DNA of 9,254 nt from an uncultured Thermoguttaceae bacterium (GTDB lineage Bacteria; Planctomycetota; Planctomycetia; Pirellulales; Thermoguttaceae). Shown piece after piece: positions 1 through 6,844 of this stretch (within the stretch, counting starts at the first letter, position 1; each line of letters starts with the position of its first letter). The notes beneath the pieces are model-generated. The model ran no database searches. It saw only the letters and a program-made list of their open reading frames with translations, and was not told where the DNA came from. A program made the position numbers and the translations under genes. The stretch lies in contig CAKVCP010000085.1 in NCBI GenBank assembly GCA_934725735.1, forward strand, positions 1-9,254. The letters run 5' to 3'.

Positions 1-1049
1 AGCGCGACCGTCTCGGGTTGACGCTGCGACGCGAGTCCGGGACTGGCGGGAGTCGATCCGCTTACTTGAGCGATCGAATTATTCGCGGTCGGGAAATCGT
101 CGGGAAGACTGGGCAAACCTCCCGTCGCGGAACCGAAGCCTTGGAGCGCGGAAGGATTCGCCGTCGACGTCGCGGCGCTATTATTCGCAAGCGCGGCGCT
201 CTGCGCCGGATACGCGTTCGCGTTCGGAGCGACGTACGGCTGAGTCGCGCTGAGTTCGGGGGTCATCGCGCCTTGTTGGACGGCGTTGAGTTGATTCGCG
301 GCGTACGTTTGAGTCGCAAACGGATCAGGGACGGGCGCGTAGTTCTGCGTCGCGTACGGATCGGGGGTAGCGGCGTAGTTTTGCGTCGCGTTCTGAGCGG
401 CGACCGCGTTGTTCTGAGCCGTCGCGGGATCAGGAACGAGCGCGTTTTGCTCAATCGGCGCGTTTTGCGGCGCGTAAGGCTGAGTCGACGCGGCGACAAG
501 CGCGTCGGGACTCGCGGAACCTACGCTTTGCAGGGGCGCTTGCGTCTCAAGAGACGCCTGAGTTTGCGTCGACGCTAAAGAACTCTCCGGCGCGGCGGAG
601 ATAGCAGCGTTATTGGCGTCCTGAGCGGGCTTCGTCTCTGCGGACGCGACGCTCGCCTGCGACGTTTCCTGATAGTTTTTCGCGTAACTCGGCGTACGAT
701 AAGCCGAATCGACGCTCTCCGCCTTCGGTTCGGTGGCGTTTGCAATCGCTTTTTCCTCGTCGCCGGAGTCATAGCGCCCCTTCTGCGCGTAACTGCGTTC
801 GGACTTCGATTCCTTCTCTCCGACCGTATAGTTCTCCGGCGGAGGAGTTATGTCGTCAATCTTCGCAAGACGATCGTCCCTCTCAGCGTCGAATTCTTCG
901 TCCAACTCGTCCGGACCCTTCGCTTGTTCTGCCTTTGGAGTCTTCGCAAAAGGATTGTGGAAGCTCCAACCGGTTTGACAGCCGGTCGTTCCTACGACTA
1001 GTAAAAGCGCGCACGTAGTCGACGCAAACGCGCGGAATGATTTATTCAT
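1..1049 (-). CDS. Ala/Gln/Pro-rich lipoprotein, unknown function (partial, C-terminus off window)
   Basis: I translated this gene by hand from the minus strand. It reads open from an ATG at 1049 to the window edge, about 349 codons, with no stop. The start is supported by AGGGAG seven bases upstream. Residues 1-24 look like a lipoprotein signal: basic start (MNKSFR), a hydrophobic LLLVV stretch, then GTTGC with Cys24 as the likely lipidated residue. This lipobox is weak at -3, so plain secretion is possible. Residues 25-100 are charged, and the rest is low complexity, rich in Ala, Gln, Asn, Pro and Thr. It includes near-repeats of the type PDPYATQNYAPV / PDPFATQTYAAN plus further AQN and TQPYA copies. 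I recognise no enzymatic domain. It is probably anchored in the periplasm or outer membrane. It is transcribed divergently from mlaE. Its own promoter is not convincing: a TTGACA lies at 1131-1126 on this strand but has no good -10 at proper spacing. Confidence 0.8.
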   Translation of the reverse strand, partial: MNKSFRAFASTTCALLLVVGTTGCQTGWSFHNPFAKTPKAEQAKGPDELDEEFDAERDDRLAKIDDITPPPENYTVGEKESKSERSYAQKGRYDSGDEEKAIANATEPKAESVDSAYRTPSYAKNYQETSQASVASAETKPAQDANNAAISAAPESSLASTQTQASLETQAPLQSVGSASPDALVAASTQPYAPQNAPIEQNALVPDPATAQNNAVAAQNATQNYAATPDPYATQNYAPVPDPFATQTYAANQLNAVQQGAMTPELSATQPYVAPNANAYPAQSAALANNSAATSTANPSALQGFGSATGGLPSLPDDFPTANNSIAQVSGSTPASPGLASQRQPETVA

Positions 1050-1257
1050 GGGGTTACTCCCTGTGACGTCCCTTCCAACATCAACGTCGCTTCGAATAAA
1101 ATCCGTTCATTCGATTTAGAGTCCTTGTCAATGACCTCATGCCAATGAACAAGTTACGACGTTTATACTGATTGCATCGACAGTAACGGCTAAAGATTTA
1201 GCAAAAAATCTATTATTTTCCAGTTTTAACGATTTTCAGTATCTAGGCGTAGATTTC

Positions 1258-1311
1258 AAAAAAACGCCCTTGCAAATATAGAAATTCTTTTCCCACCACG
1301 CAAGAGCGTTT
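1258..1311 (-). terminator. Intrinsic terminator-like hairpin, leftward, inside the divergent region
   Basis: Read on the minus strand, bases 1311-1300 pair with 1273-1262 over 12 positions; the only imperfection is one G-U wobble. The stem runs directly into seven U residues (1264-1258). The 26-base loop can itself form a small GAAA/TTTC hairpin. On the plus strand the same position is a C-A mismatch and no T-run follows, so the structure is oriented leftward. It lies about 210 bases upstream of the lipoprotein start and faces it. It would therefore either end a short leftward RNA or attenuate a long lipoprotein leader. Confidence 0.55.
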
Positions 1312-1351
1312 CAAGACGCCTTTTCGACGGCTCAAGTTTCCGGCGCGCCGC

Positions 1352-1378
1352 TTGAAAGAGAAGTCGTCCGCTTATAAT
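1352..1378 (+). promoter_or_regulatory. Candidate sigma70-type promoter for mlaE-mlaF-mlaD
   Basis: TTGAAA (1352-1357) is followed after 15 bases by a perfect TATAAT (1373-1378). The spacer is shorter than the usual 16-18, which lowers confidence. The site lies in the AT-rich gap about 165 bases before the mlaE ATG, implying a 5' untranslated region of about 155-160 bases. The -35 box lies inside the right arm of the TTTCAAG/CTTGAAA inverted repeat, so a regulator binding that dyad could affect it; that is inference. Confidence 0.4.
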
Positions 1379-1402
1379 AGATACAATGTAAAAAAGCTTT
1401 AA
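1374..1402 (-). promoter_or_regulatory. Candidate leftward promoter overlapping the mla promoter
   Basis: On the minus strand TTAAAG (1402-1397) and TATTAT (1379-1374) are separated by exactly 17 bases. The -10 matches the consensus at five of six positions but the -35 at only three of six. The -10 uses almost the same bases as the rightward TATAAT, so the two promoters would compete. A transcript from here would start near 1367 and reach the leftward hairpin at 1311-1258. Confidence 0.25.
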
Positions 1403-1543
1403 CAGATTAGCGTCGATTATTCCGCTTTTAATGAATTATATAAAGTTGACGGCGATACGGTCGATAAGAAGAAAGGGAGCCGTTTTGGATTTAGAAACGG
1501 CGTTAGTTTACAAAGATCGCGGTTCAGCGCGGAGTTGCGAGAG

Positions 1544-2404
1544 ATGAAGAGAGACACGGACGCACGACAAGCGGGGATCTGGGGACGTTTTACGAACGGA
1601 GTCTCCAAGATGGGAAGCGCCATTTCGAAGCGTATTGCGTTGGCGGGTAATCTCGCCGTCTTTTCCCTTTCCACCATCTTTTGGCTCGTCGCCAAGGGGC
1701 CGCGACGCGAAACCCTCACCCCCGCTTTCTATAATATCGGCGTTCTGAGTCTCCCCGTCGTCATGCTCACCGGCGTCTTCATCGGCATGGTTCTTGCCGT
1801 GCAGTCCTATCCGCAATTCAAGGTCATCGGCATGGAGACGCGAATCGGCGCGGCGATCAACCTCTCCCTCGTGAAAGAACTCGGCCCCGTCCTCGCCGCG
1901 ACGATGCTCGCGGGACGCGTCGGGAGCGCCATCGCCGCGGAACTCGGAACGATGCGCGTCACCGAACAGATCGACGCGCTCTCGAGCATGGGCGTCAATC
2001 CAGTGCATTACCTCGTCGTCCCTCGATTCCTCGCGTGCCTCATCCTCATCCCCGGCCTTACCCTCTTCGCCGACCTTCTCGGCGTCATCGGCGGCGCGTT
2101 CTTCAGCATCAAGCTTTTAGGCGTCGACTGGAGCTATTACTGGGAATACTCGAGACACGTCGTGAGCATGTTCGACATTTTCGCGGGAATGTTCAAATCG
2201 ATCTTTTTCGGCGCCGCAATCTCCCTTATCTGCTGTCATCAGGGATTCCGATGCGGCGCGGGCGCGGAAGGCGTGGGAAAGGCCGCGACGAGTTCCTTCG
2301 TTCTGTCGTTCGTCTCGATCCTCTTCCTCGACCTGCTTCTCGCCGTCGCTCTCGACCAAATCCAGCAGATCTTCCTCGGCGGCTCCACCGCGTCCGTCGT
2401 TTGA
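1544..2404 (+). CDS. mlaE: MlaE-family phospholipid ABC transporter permease
   Basis: This is the inner-membrane permease of the Mla (MCE-type) lipid transporter, 286 residues from the ATG at 1544. A TTG at 1535 would add three residues but abuts GGAG (1531-1534), leaving no spacing, whereas the ATG has nine bases after GGAG. The family core is clear: a hydrophobic segment near 62-90, then the conserved stretch at 112-161 with ELGPVLAATMLAGRVGSAIA, the EQIDALSSMGVNP coupling-helix region and LVVPR. Further membrane helices lie near 162-190, 210-232 and 250-270, and a loop at 231-249 contains GAEGVGKAAT, which corresponds to the GGAEGVGRATT-type loop of the family. MlaE homodimers contact MlaF and MlaD. 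mlaF follows after 42 bases, consistent with one operon. A short open frame upstream ends in TGA overlapping this ATG. An N-terminal polar extension of about 25 residues precedes the core. No mlaB gene (STAS partner) is visible. Confidence 0.95.
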   Translation: MKRDTDARQAGIWGRFTNGVSKMGSAISKRIALAGNLAVFSLSTIFWLVAKGPRRETLTPAFYNIGVLSLPVVMLTGVFIGMVLAVQSYPQFKVIGMETRIGAAINLSLVKELGPVLAATMLAGRVGSAIAAELGTMRVTEQIDALSSMGVNPVHYLVVPRFLACLILIPGLTLFADLLGVIGGAFFSIKLLGVDWSYYWEYSRHVVSMFDIFAGMFKSIFFGAAISLICCHQGFRCGAGAEGVGKAATSSFVLSFVSILFLDLLLAVALDQIQQIFLGGSTASVV

Positions 2405-2446
2405 CGCGCGACTCCTCTACTCCAATAATAAAGCGGACGGCGAAAA

Positions 2447-3352
2447 ATGAGAACTCCAGAAGAAGAAAATAATCCTGAAATTCAAGAGAACGACTCTATT
2501 GAGGGTTCCCTCTACGTCGCTCCCGACGGGACGCAGAAGACGTTGAAGAGGCGTCCTCCCCTTATCGAAATCGACACGCTGAGCGTCATTTTCGGGGAAA
2601 ACCAGGTTCTGCGCGACATTTCCCTCCGCATCAGACAGGGAGAGACCGTCGCCGTCATCGGGGAAAGCGGTTGCGGTAAGACGGTTCTCCTCAAAACGAT
2701 GATCGGGCTCGTGACTCCAACCTCGGGACGCGTCCTCTTCAAGGGGAAAGACCTCGCGCTCCTCAACGACAAGGAACTCACCGAAACGCGCTCGCATTAC
2801 GGCTTCGTCTTCCAGATGGCCGCGCTCTTCGACAGTATGACGATCTCCGAAAACGTCGCCTTTCCCATTCGCCAACACCAGAAGAACGTCAAGCGCGCGC
2901 AGATCAACGAGCGCGTCGAATTCCTCCTTGAAGAGGTCGGGCTCAATCCGCGCGTCGTTTGGAAAAAGACGCCGGGAGAAATCTCCGGGGGGATGAGAAA
3001 ACGCGTCGGTTTTGCGCGCGCCCTCGCGATGGAGCCGGAACTAATGCTCTACGACGAACCGACGACAGGGCTCGATCCGATCATGAGCGACGTCGTCAAC
3101 GAACTCATGATTAACGCCCGCGACAAACATAAGGTCGCCGGCGTCCTCGTCACGCACGACATGAAATCCGCCGTCAAAGTCGCAAACCGCCTCGTCATGC
3201 TCTATCCTCACTCTATGCTTGATCCGACGCAACCGCAGATGATCTTCGACGGAACGGCGGAAGAGATCTGGCGCTCGCAAGATCGCCGCGTCTCTCAATT
3301 CATCAGAGGCGAAGCGGGAGACCGCTTGCGGGATATAGGAGGAAAAACTTGA
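2447..3352 (+). CDS. mlaF: MlaF-family phospholipid ABC transporter ATP-binding protein
   Basis: This is the cytoplasmic ATPase that drives the MlaE permease, 301 residues. All nucleotide-binding motifs are intact: Walker A GESGCGKT at 72-79, Q-loop Gln123 in GFVFQMAALFDSMT (this FQ..ALFDS context is typical of MlaF), signature ISGGM at 179-183, Walker B LMLYDE at 199-204 with catalytic Glu204, D-loop GLDP, and switch His237 in LVTHDM. The ABC fold begins near residue 38. The preceding residues are acidic and polar (EEENNPEIQEND) and make the protein about 30 residues longer than the usual 265-270. The ATG at 2447 has only a weak ribosome site (GGACGG about eight bases upstream), so a shorter start is possible, but I see no better one before the core. 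The last codons contain AGGAGG just before the TGA stop. Confidence 0.95.
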   Translation: MRTPEEENNPEIQENDSIEGSLYVAPDGTQKTLKRRPPLIEIDTLSVIFGENQVLRDISLRIRQGETVAVIGESGCGKTVLLKTMIGLVTPTSGRVLFKGKDLALLNDKELTETRSHYGFVFQMAALFDSMTISENVAFPIRQHQKNVKRAQINERVEFLLEEVGLNPRVVWKKTPGEISGGMRKRVGFARALAMEPELMLYDEPTTGLDPIMSDVVNELMINARDKHKVAGVLVTHDMKSAVKVANRLVMLYPHSMLDPTQPQMIFDGTAEEIWRSQDRRVSQFIRGEAGDRLRDIGGKT

Positions 3353-3378
3353 GGAAAAATCAAAAAAATCACTACAAT
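3349..3378 (+). promoter_or_regulatory. Candidate internal promoter for mlaD
   Basis: TTGAGG (3349-3354, overlapping the mlaF stop) and TACAAT (3373-3378) are 18 bases apart. The -10 matches five of six consensus positions and the -35 four of six. It sits at the head of the unusually large 160-base gap between mlaF and mlaD, so mlaD may be transcribed separately as well as from the upstream promoter. Downstream, CGACGCG (3418-3424) and CGCGTCG (3440-3446) form a perfect seven-base stem with a 15-base loop and no T-run. Confidence 0.35.
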
Positions 3379-3512
3379 CGCTAAACATTCTACTCGCGCA
3401 GACGATAAGACTAGTAACGACGCGCGTTACGCGCTCGTTCGCGTCGACCAGATGGCGACGTAAAGATACTGGTTTTGCCGGAAGCTAAGACGCTCAGCGC
3501 AAGGAGGATGCA

Positions 3513-5585
3513 ATGTCGAGTCGAAGAATGGAATTTTTCATCGGAATGATGGTCATCGGAATCATCGCCGGCGTTTTTGTCATGGCCATTCTTTTTGGGT
3601 CGGAAAAGGGCTTCTTTGTCGGCGCTAGCGGCGGTCAGAGGATGACGATCGTCTTCCAAAAAGGGAGCGGAATCAGCCAAAACTCCCTCGTGCTTAAGAA
3701 CGGAATCAAAATCGGGCGCGTCTACTCCGTCGAGCTAATCGACGAAGAGGATCGTTCGGAGGTTCACGTCTCCTTTGAACTGGAACCCCAGTTTAAGATC
3801 TACTCGAACGAATACGCGAAGATCAATCGCACCCTTCTGGGAGACGCGTCGATCGAGTTCGTCGACGATCCAAACTACGTAGGCGAAGTCTTCGAAATCG
3901 GCGCCGACGACCTCATTCCCGGTCAGAATACCGGCGACTTGATGGGAACCGTCAGCAATATCGAAGGGGATCTTGCGCAAGCGTTGCAGAATATCAATAA
4001 GGCTAGCGAAGGTGTCACCCTCTTCATGCAGAATATCAACGCCTTCCTCGGCGACGACGCAGAGCTCAATAATAAGAAAGAGCGTCTTCAAGGAGTCTTC
4101 GACAACCTCTCCGGAACGATGACTTCGATCAAATCCCTCGCGGATAATCTCGACCTTGTCGTCTCGGATCCGGAAATCGTCGACAATATCCGCAAGACGA
4201 CGAGCGAAGCGCCTCAACTCCTCGAACAGATGAGCCAGTTGAGTTCAAACGCTCAGAATTTCATCGGCGACGCGAGCAAAATCGGCGCGGACGTGCGCGA
4301 GACTTTGGCGCGCGCTCAGACGACTTTTGATCTCGTCGATAAAAACCTTGATAATTTGGACGTCTTCACCTCCGCCCTCTCCGACGACGGAACCCAGATG
4401 ATGGGAGCCCTTAACAGCGCGGCGGGGGACGTGCGCACCTCGATCGGCAATATCCGCTCAGCAGTCGACAATATCGCCGAGTTGGCGGAAACCCTTAACG
4501 AAAAGATTCAAGATCCTAACTCGACCTTCGGCGTTCTCGCGGGGGAAGACGCGGCGAAATCCCTCCGGAACATCATCAAGAACGCGGAAGAAATAACGCA
4601 GAAGATGTATCCGATCATGGACGACGCGCGAGTCTTCACGAACAAGATCGCGCATAAGCCCAGCTCCCTCGTGTGGGATCGCACGACGAGCAAAGGCTCC
4701 CTATTCTCGGGCGCATTCGGAAAGCAGACCCTTTCGCCCACCGGCGGAGTCTCCTCGCCCCTCTACCGTCAGACGGCGGCGGGCGCTAGAATTCGCGAGC
4801 GGAACTACTACGAACCCGCTGCGGACGAAGAGTTTATGACCGCCGATCTGTGCAACGCGTATCAAGGCGCTCTCGACGAACTCGACGCGACGCGCTCCTA
4901 TGAGGAATTCGGCGCGGGCTCCTCTTTCCCCCTCCTGCCGACCGCGTCGAGACCTTCGACCGGACTCTTCGGAAAGAAGAGTTGCGCCCTCAAAACGGGC
5001 AAGATGCGCTCTTCCCTCGCTTCCCTGTGGGGCGCGATCACGGGACGCGGCAAAGACGCCTGCGAAGAGGCGATTCCTCTTGAGCCGCTCGACGCATACC
5101 AGAACGTTCAAGCTCCCTACGACGCCTCCTTCGTCAACTACGTCCAAGACGCGAACGGTCAGTATCTCGCGCAGCCGATTTACAACGCCGGAGCTTCTTT
5201 CCAAGGGATCGAAACCCTCGATCTAGAATCGTACGACGCCTCCCCGTCAATCGGCGGTTCCTCTTGCGCCACGCCAAGTTGCGCGCTCCCTTCTTGCAAC
5301 GTTCCGACTTGCGACGCGCCGACTTGCGCGCCCCTGAGCGAAGCGCCCTCATGCGAAGAATCGCTCTCCGCGAAGGGATACTCGCCGAATGAATCGATCG
5401 GAGGATACACGCGACCTAACAACAACGCGCAGTCCCTCGGACCTTACGCTCCGGAAGACGGCGAGACGATCGAAGAGCTCCCAACCTCGATCAACCGCGT
5501 CGCGACTCCTAAGGAAATCCAAGACGCCGAGGCCTTTGAAGACGACGGACTCCCCCTCGAATTCGTCGCCCCCGCGACTCTCTGA
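3513..5585 (+). CDS. mlaD: MlaD-family MCE protein with long helical region and Cys-repeat tail
   Basis: This is the periplasmic lipid-binding subunit of the MlaEFD transporter, anchored in the inner membrane. The start is firm: AAGGAGG lies five bases before the ATG. Residues 8-28 form one membrane helix. The MCE domain spans about 42-118 (start MTIVFQKGSGI, GIKIGRV, then the end region RTLLGDASIEFVDD). Residues 140-380 are predicted helical, rich in Asn, Leu, Ser and Asp without prolines, ending in KMYPIMDDARVFTNKIAHKP. Residues 385-690 are low complexity with several Cys, including a pentad repeat at 585-605. Total length is 690 residues against about 180 in E. coli MlaD. The helical part resembles the needle-forming extensions of other long MCE proteins, so it may form a hexameric tube across the periplasm; that is inference. 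I assign MlaD because it follows mlaE and mlaF and has a single MCE domain. Confidence 0.9.
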   Translation: MSSRRMEFFIGMMVIGIIAGVFVMAILFGSEKGFFVGASGGQRMTIVFQKGSGISQNSLVLKNGIKIGRVYSVELIDEEDRSEVHVSFELEPQFKIYSNEYAKINRTLLGDASIEFVDDPNYVGEVFEIGADDLIPGQNTGDLMGTVSNIEGDLAQALQNINKASEGVTLFMQNINAFLGDDAELNNKKERLQGVFDNLSGTMTSIKSLADNLDLVVSDPEIVDNIRKTTSEAPQLLEQMSQLSSNAQNFIGDASKIGADVRETLARAQTTFDLVDKNLDNLDVFTSALSDDGTQMMGALNSAAGDVRTSIGNIRSAVDNIAELAETLNEKIQDPNSTFGVLAGEDAAKSLRNIIKNAEEITQKMYPIMDDARVFTNKIAHKPSSLVWDRTTSKGSLFSGAFGKQTLSPTGGVSSPLYRQTAAGARIRERNYYEPAADEEFMTADLCNAYQGALDELDATRSYEEFGAGSSFPLLPTASRPSTGLFGKKSCALKTGKMRSSLASLWGAITGRGKDACEEAIPLEPLDAYQNVQAPYDASFVNYVQDANGQYLAQPIYNAGASFQGIETLDLESYDASPSIGGSSCATPSCALPSCNVPTCDAPTCAPLSEAPSCEESLSAKGYSPNESIGGYTRPNNNAQSLGPYAPEDGETIEELPTSINRVATPKEIQDAEAFEDDGLPLEFVAPATL

Positions 5586-5612
5586 CGCGAAGAGCCTATC
5601 GCTAAACGCTTT

Positions 5613-5650
5613 ACGCGCGTTCCGACAAGGGACGCGCGTTTATGTTTAAT
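5613..5650 (+). terminator. Intrinsic terminator after mlaD
   Basis: ACGCGCGTTCC (5613-5623) pairs with GGGACGCGCGT (5629-5639) over 11 positions, with one T-G wobble and a five-base loop, followed by TTTATGTTTAAT. It starts 28 bases after the mlaD stop. The U-tract is interrupted, so some read-through into the reductase gene is possible; I found no clear separate promoter for that gene in the remaining 30 bases. Confidence 0.7.
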
Positions 5651-5670
5651 CCAATAGAAAGGAGACCCCT

Positions 5671-6750
5671 ATGAACGAAGTCACGATGCAAAACATAGCG
5701 ATTATTGGAAGCGGTCCCGCCGGGTGGACGGCGGCAATCTACGCCGCGCGCGCCGCGCTTGAACCGATCCTCTTCGAAGGCGCCCTCACACCGGAGAATC
5801 AAGATGCCGGACGACTTCCCATGGGACAGCTCGCCACAACGACTTATGTTGAAAATTATCCCGGATTTCCAGCCGGCGATCTGCGCGAATATTTGAAAAC
5901 GACGATCGACGAAGAGCGGCAATACGCGCTTCCTTACGATACCTTCGACGAAGCCGCCTCCAAACGCGGCGTCTCGGGGCCCGCGCTCGTCGAACTCATG
6001 CGCAAACAGGCGCTCGACTGCGGCGTTCGCGTCGTTTCGGAAGACGTCGCGAAGGTCGATTTTTCCAAGAGGCCTTTCAAACTCGTCGATTCGAACGGAG
6101 ACAAGTATTTCGCGCGTTCCGTTATCGTCGCGACTGGAGCCTCCGCGCGGTGGCTCGGACTAAACTCGGAAGAGTTCTTTAAAAACAACGGCGTAAGCGC
6201 ATGCGCCGTTTGCGACGGCGCGTTGCCGCGTTTCTACAAACGCCCCATTCTTGTCGTCGGCGGCGGAGATTCCGCAGCGGAAGACGCGCTCTATTTGACG
6301 AAGTTCGCGAGCAAAGTGTACCTCGCCCACCGGCGCGACCAGCTCCGCGCGTCAAACGTCATGCAAAAGAGACTCCGCGAAAATCCCAAAGTCGAACTTC
6401 TCTGGAATCGTGTCCCTACGGAAATCCTCGGTTCTCCGGGAAAGGGCGTCGAACGCGTGAAACTCGCAAACGTCCTCGACTTAGACGAAACCCCGTTGGA
6501 AATCGAAGCGTCGGGAGTCTTCGTCGCGATTGGACGACGCCCCAACACGGAGTTTTTAGAAGGCGCGCTCAAACTCGATGCAAACGGCTTCATCCTCCAC
6601 GAATCGGCCTCCGCGACCGCGACAAGCGTTCCAGGCGTCTTTGCTGCTGGAGATTGCGCTGATTCACGATACCGCCAGGCGATCGTCGCCGCAGGTTCGG
6701 GCGCTTGCGCCGCACTTGACGCCGAACGGTTTCTCATGGAAAATGAGTAG
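5671..6750 (+). CDS. trxB: Thioredoxin reductase (NADPH), FAD-dependent
   Basis: This cytoplasmic flavoenzyme reduces thioredoxin with NADPH; 359 residues. AAAGGAG six bases before the ATG fixes the start; a second ATG at 5686 has no ribosome site. Motifs in order: FAD-binding GSGPAG at 13-18, VENYPGFP at 60-67, ATGASARWLG at 154-163, redox-active CAVC at 178-181 followed by Asp182, NADPH-binding GGGDSAAEDA at 197-206, HRRDQLRAS at 220-228, and the C-terminal FAD segment GVFAAGDC at 322-329. The protein is longer than the usual 310-320 residues because about 30 residues (roughly 70-99) lie between FPAGD and GVSGPALVELM, where E. coli-type enzymes go straight from the PGFP motif to GPEL. I recall similar insertions in planctomycete homologues but cannot check that here. 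All catalytic residues are present, so it should be active. Confidence 0.95.
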   Translation: MNEVTMQNIAIIGSGPAGWTAAIYAARAALEPILFEGALTPENQDAGRLPMGQLATTTYVENYPGFPAGDLREYLKTTIDEERQYALPYDTFDEAASKRGVSGPALVELMRKQALDCGVRVVSEDVAKVDFSKRPFKLVDSNGDKYFARSVIVATGASARWLGLNSEEFFKNNGVSACAVCDGALPRFYKRPILVVGGGDSAAEDALYLTKFASKVYLAHRRDQLRASNVMQKRLRENPKVELLWNRVPTEILGSPGKGVERVKLANVLDLDETPLEIEASGVFVAIGRRPNTEFLEGALKLDANGFILHESASATATSVPGVFAAGDCADSRYRQAIVAAGSGACAALDAERFLMENE

Positions 6751-6782
6751 ACTTTATACCCAAAGACCGCCAAAGCGTTAAA

Positions 6783-6802
6783 CCCTTAGGGGGGATTTTT
6801 TT
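6783..6802 (+). terminator. Weak intrinsic terminator after trxB
   Basis: A short CCC-TTA-GGG hairpin (6783-6791) with extra Gs is followed by seven Ts (6796-6802), 33 bases after the reductase stop. The stem is very short, so the call rests mainly on the T-run and the position between two genes. Confidence 0.4.
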
Positions 6803-6844
6803 GCGTAATCTAGTACAAATATTCTTAAATCATGACAAATAGAC

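Larger units (their letters stand above)
1050..1430. other. AT-rich divergent intergenic region
   Basis: This gap separates the leftward lipoprotein gene from the rightward mla genes, and its base composition is much more AT-rich than either flank. I see no convincing protein gene, tRNA or rRNA in it. What it does hold: a rightward promoter candidate near 1352-1378, a leftward promoter candidate overlapping it, a hairpin with a T-run readable on the minus strand at 1258-1311, and a perfect 7-base inverted repeat (TTTCAAG at 1309-1315, CTTGAAA at 1351-1357). The stretch 1060-1257 contains nothing I can name. Confidence 0.6.

Noticed and set aside
18..578. Arg-rich open frame on the plus strand
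   Set aside because: It is antisense to the lipoprotein frame, has an improbable composition (long runs of Arg, Val and Leu), and lacks a ribosome site. It arises from the GCG-rich codons of the real gene.
1535..1543. TTG start for mlaE
   Set aside because: It directly abuts GGAG with no spacing; the ATG at 1544 has a workable distance.
1508..2008. 166-codon minus-strand frame inside mlaE
   Set aside because: Fully antisense to a clear MlaE, rich in His, Asp, Glu and Arg, with no recognisable motif.
3351..3488. Open frame across the mlaF-mlaD gap reachable by a +1 shift at the mlaF stop
   Set aside because: It has no start codon of its own, and the ACT TGA context does not give good re-pairing for a +1 shift. 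The peptide looks like non-coding sequence and stops before mlaD.
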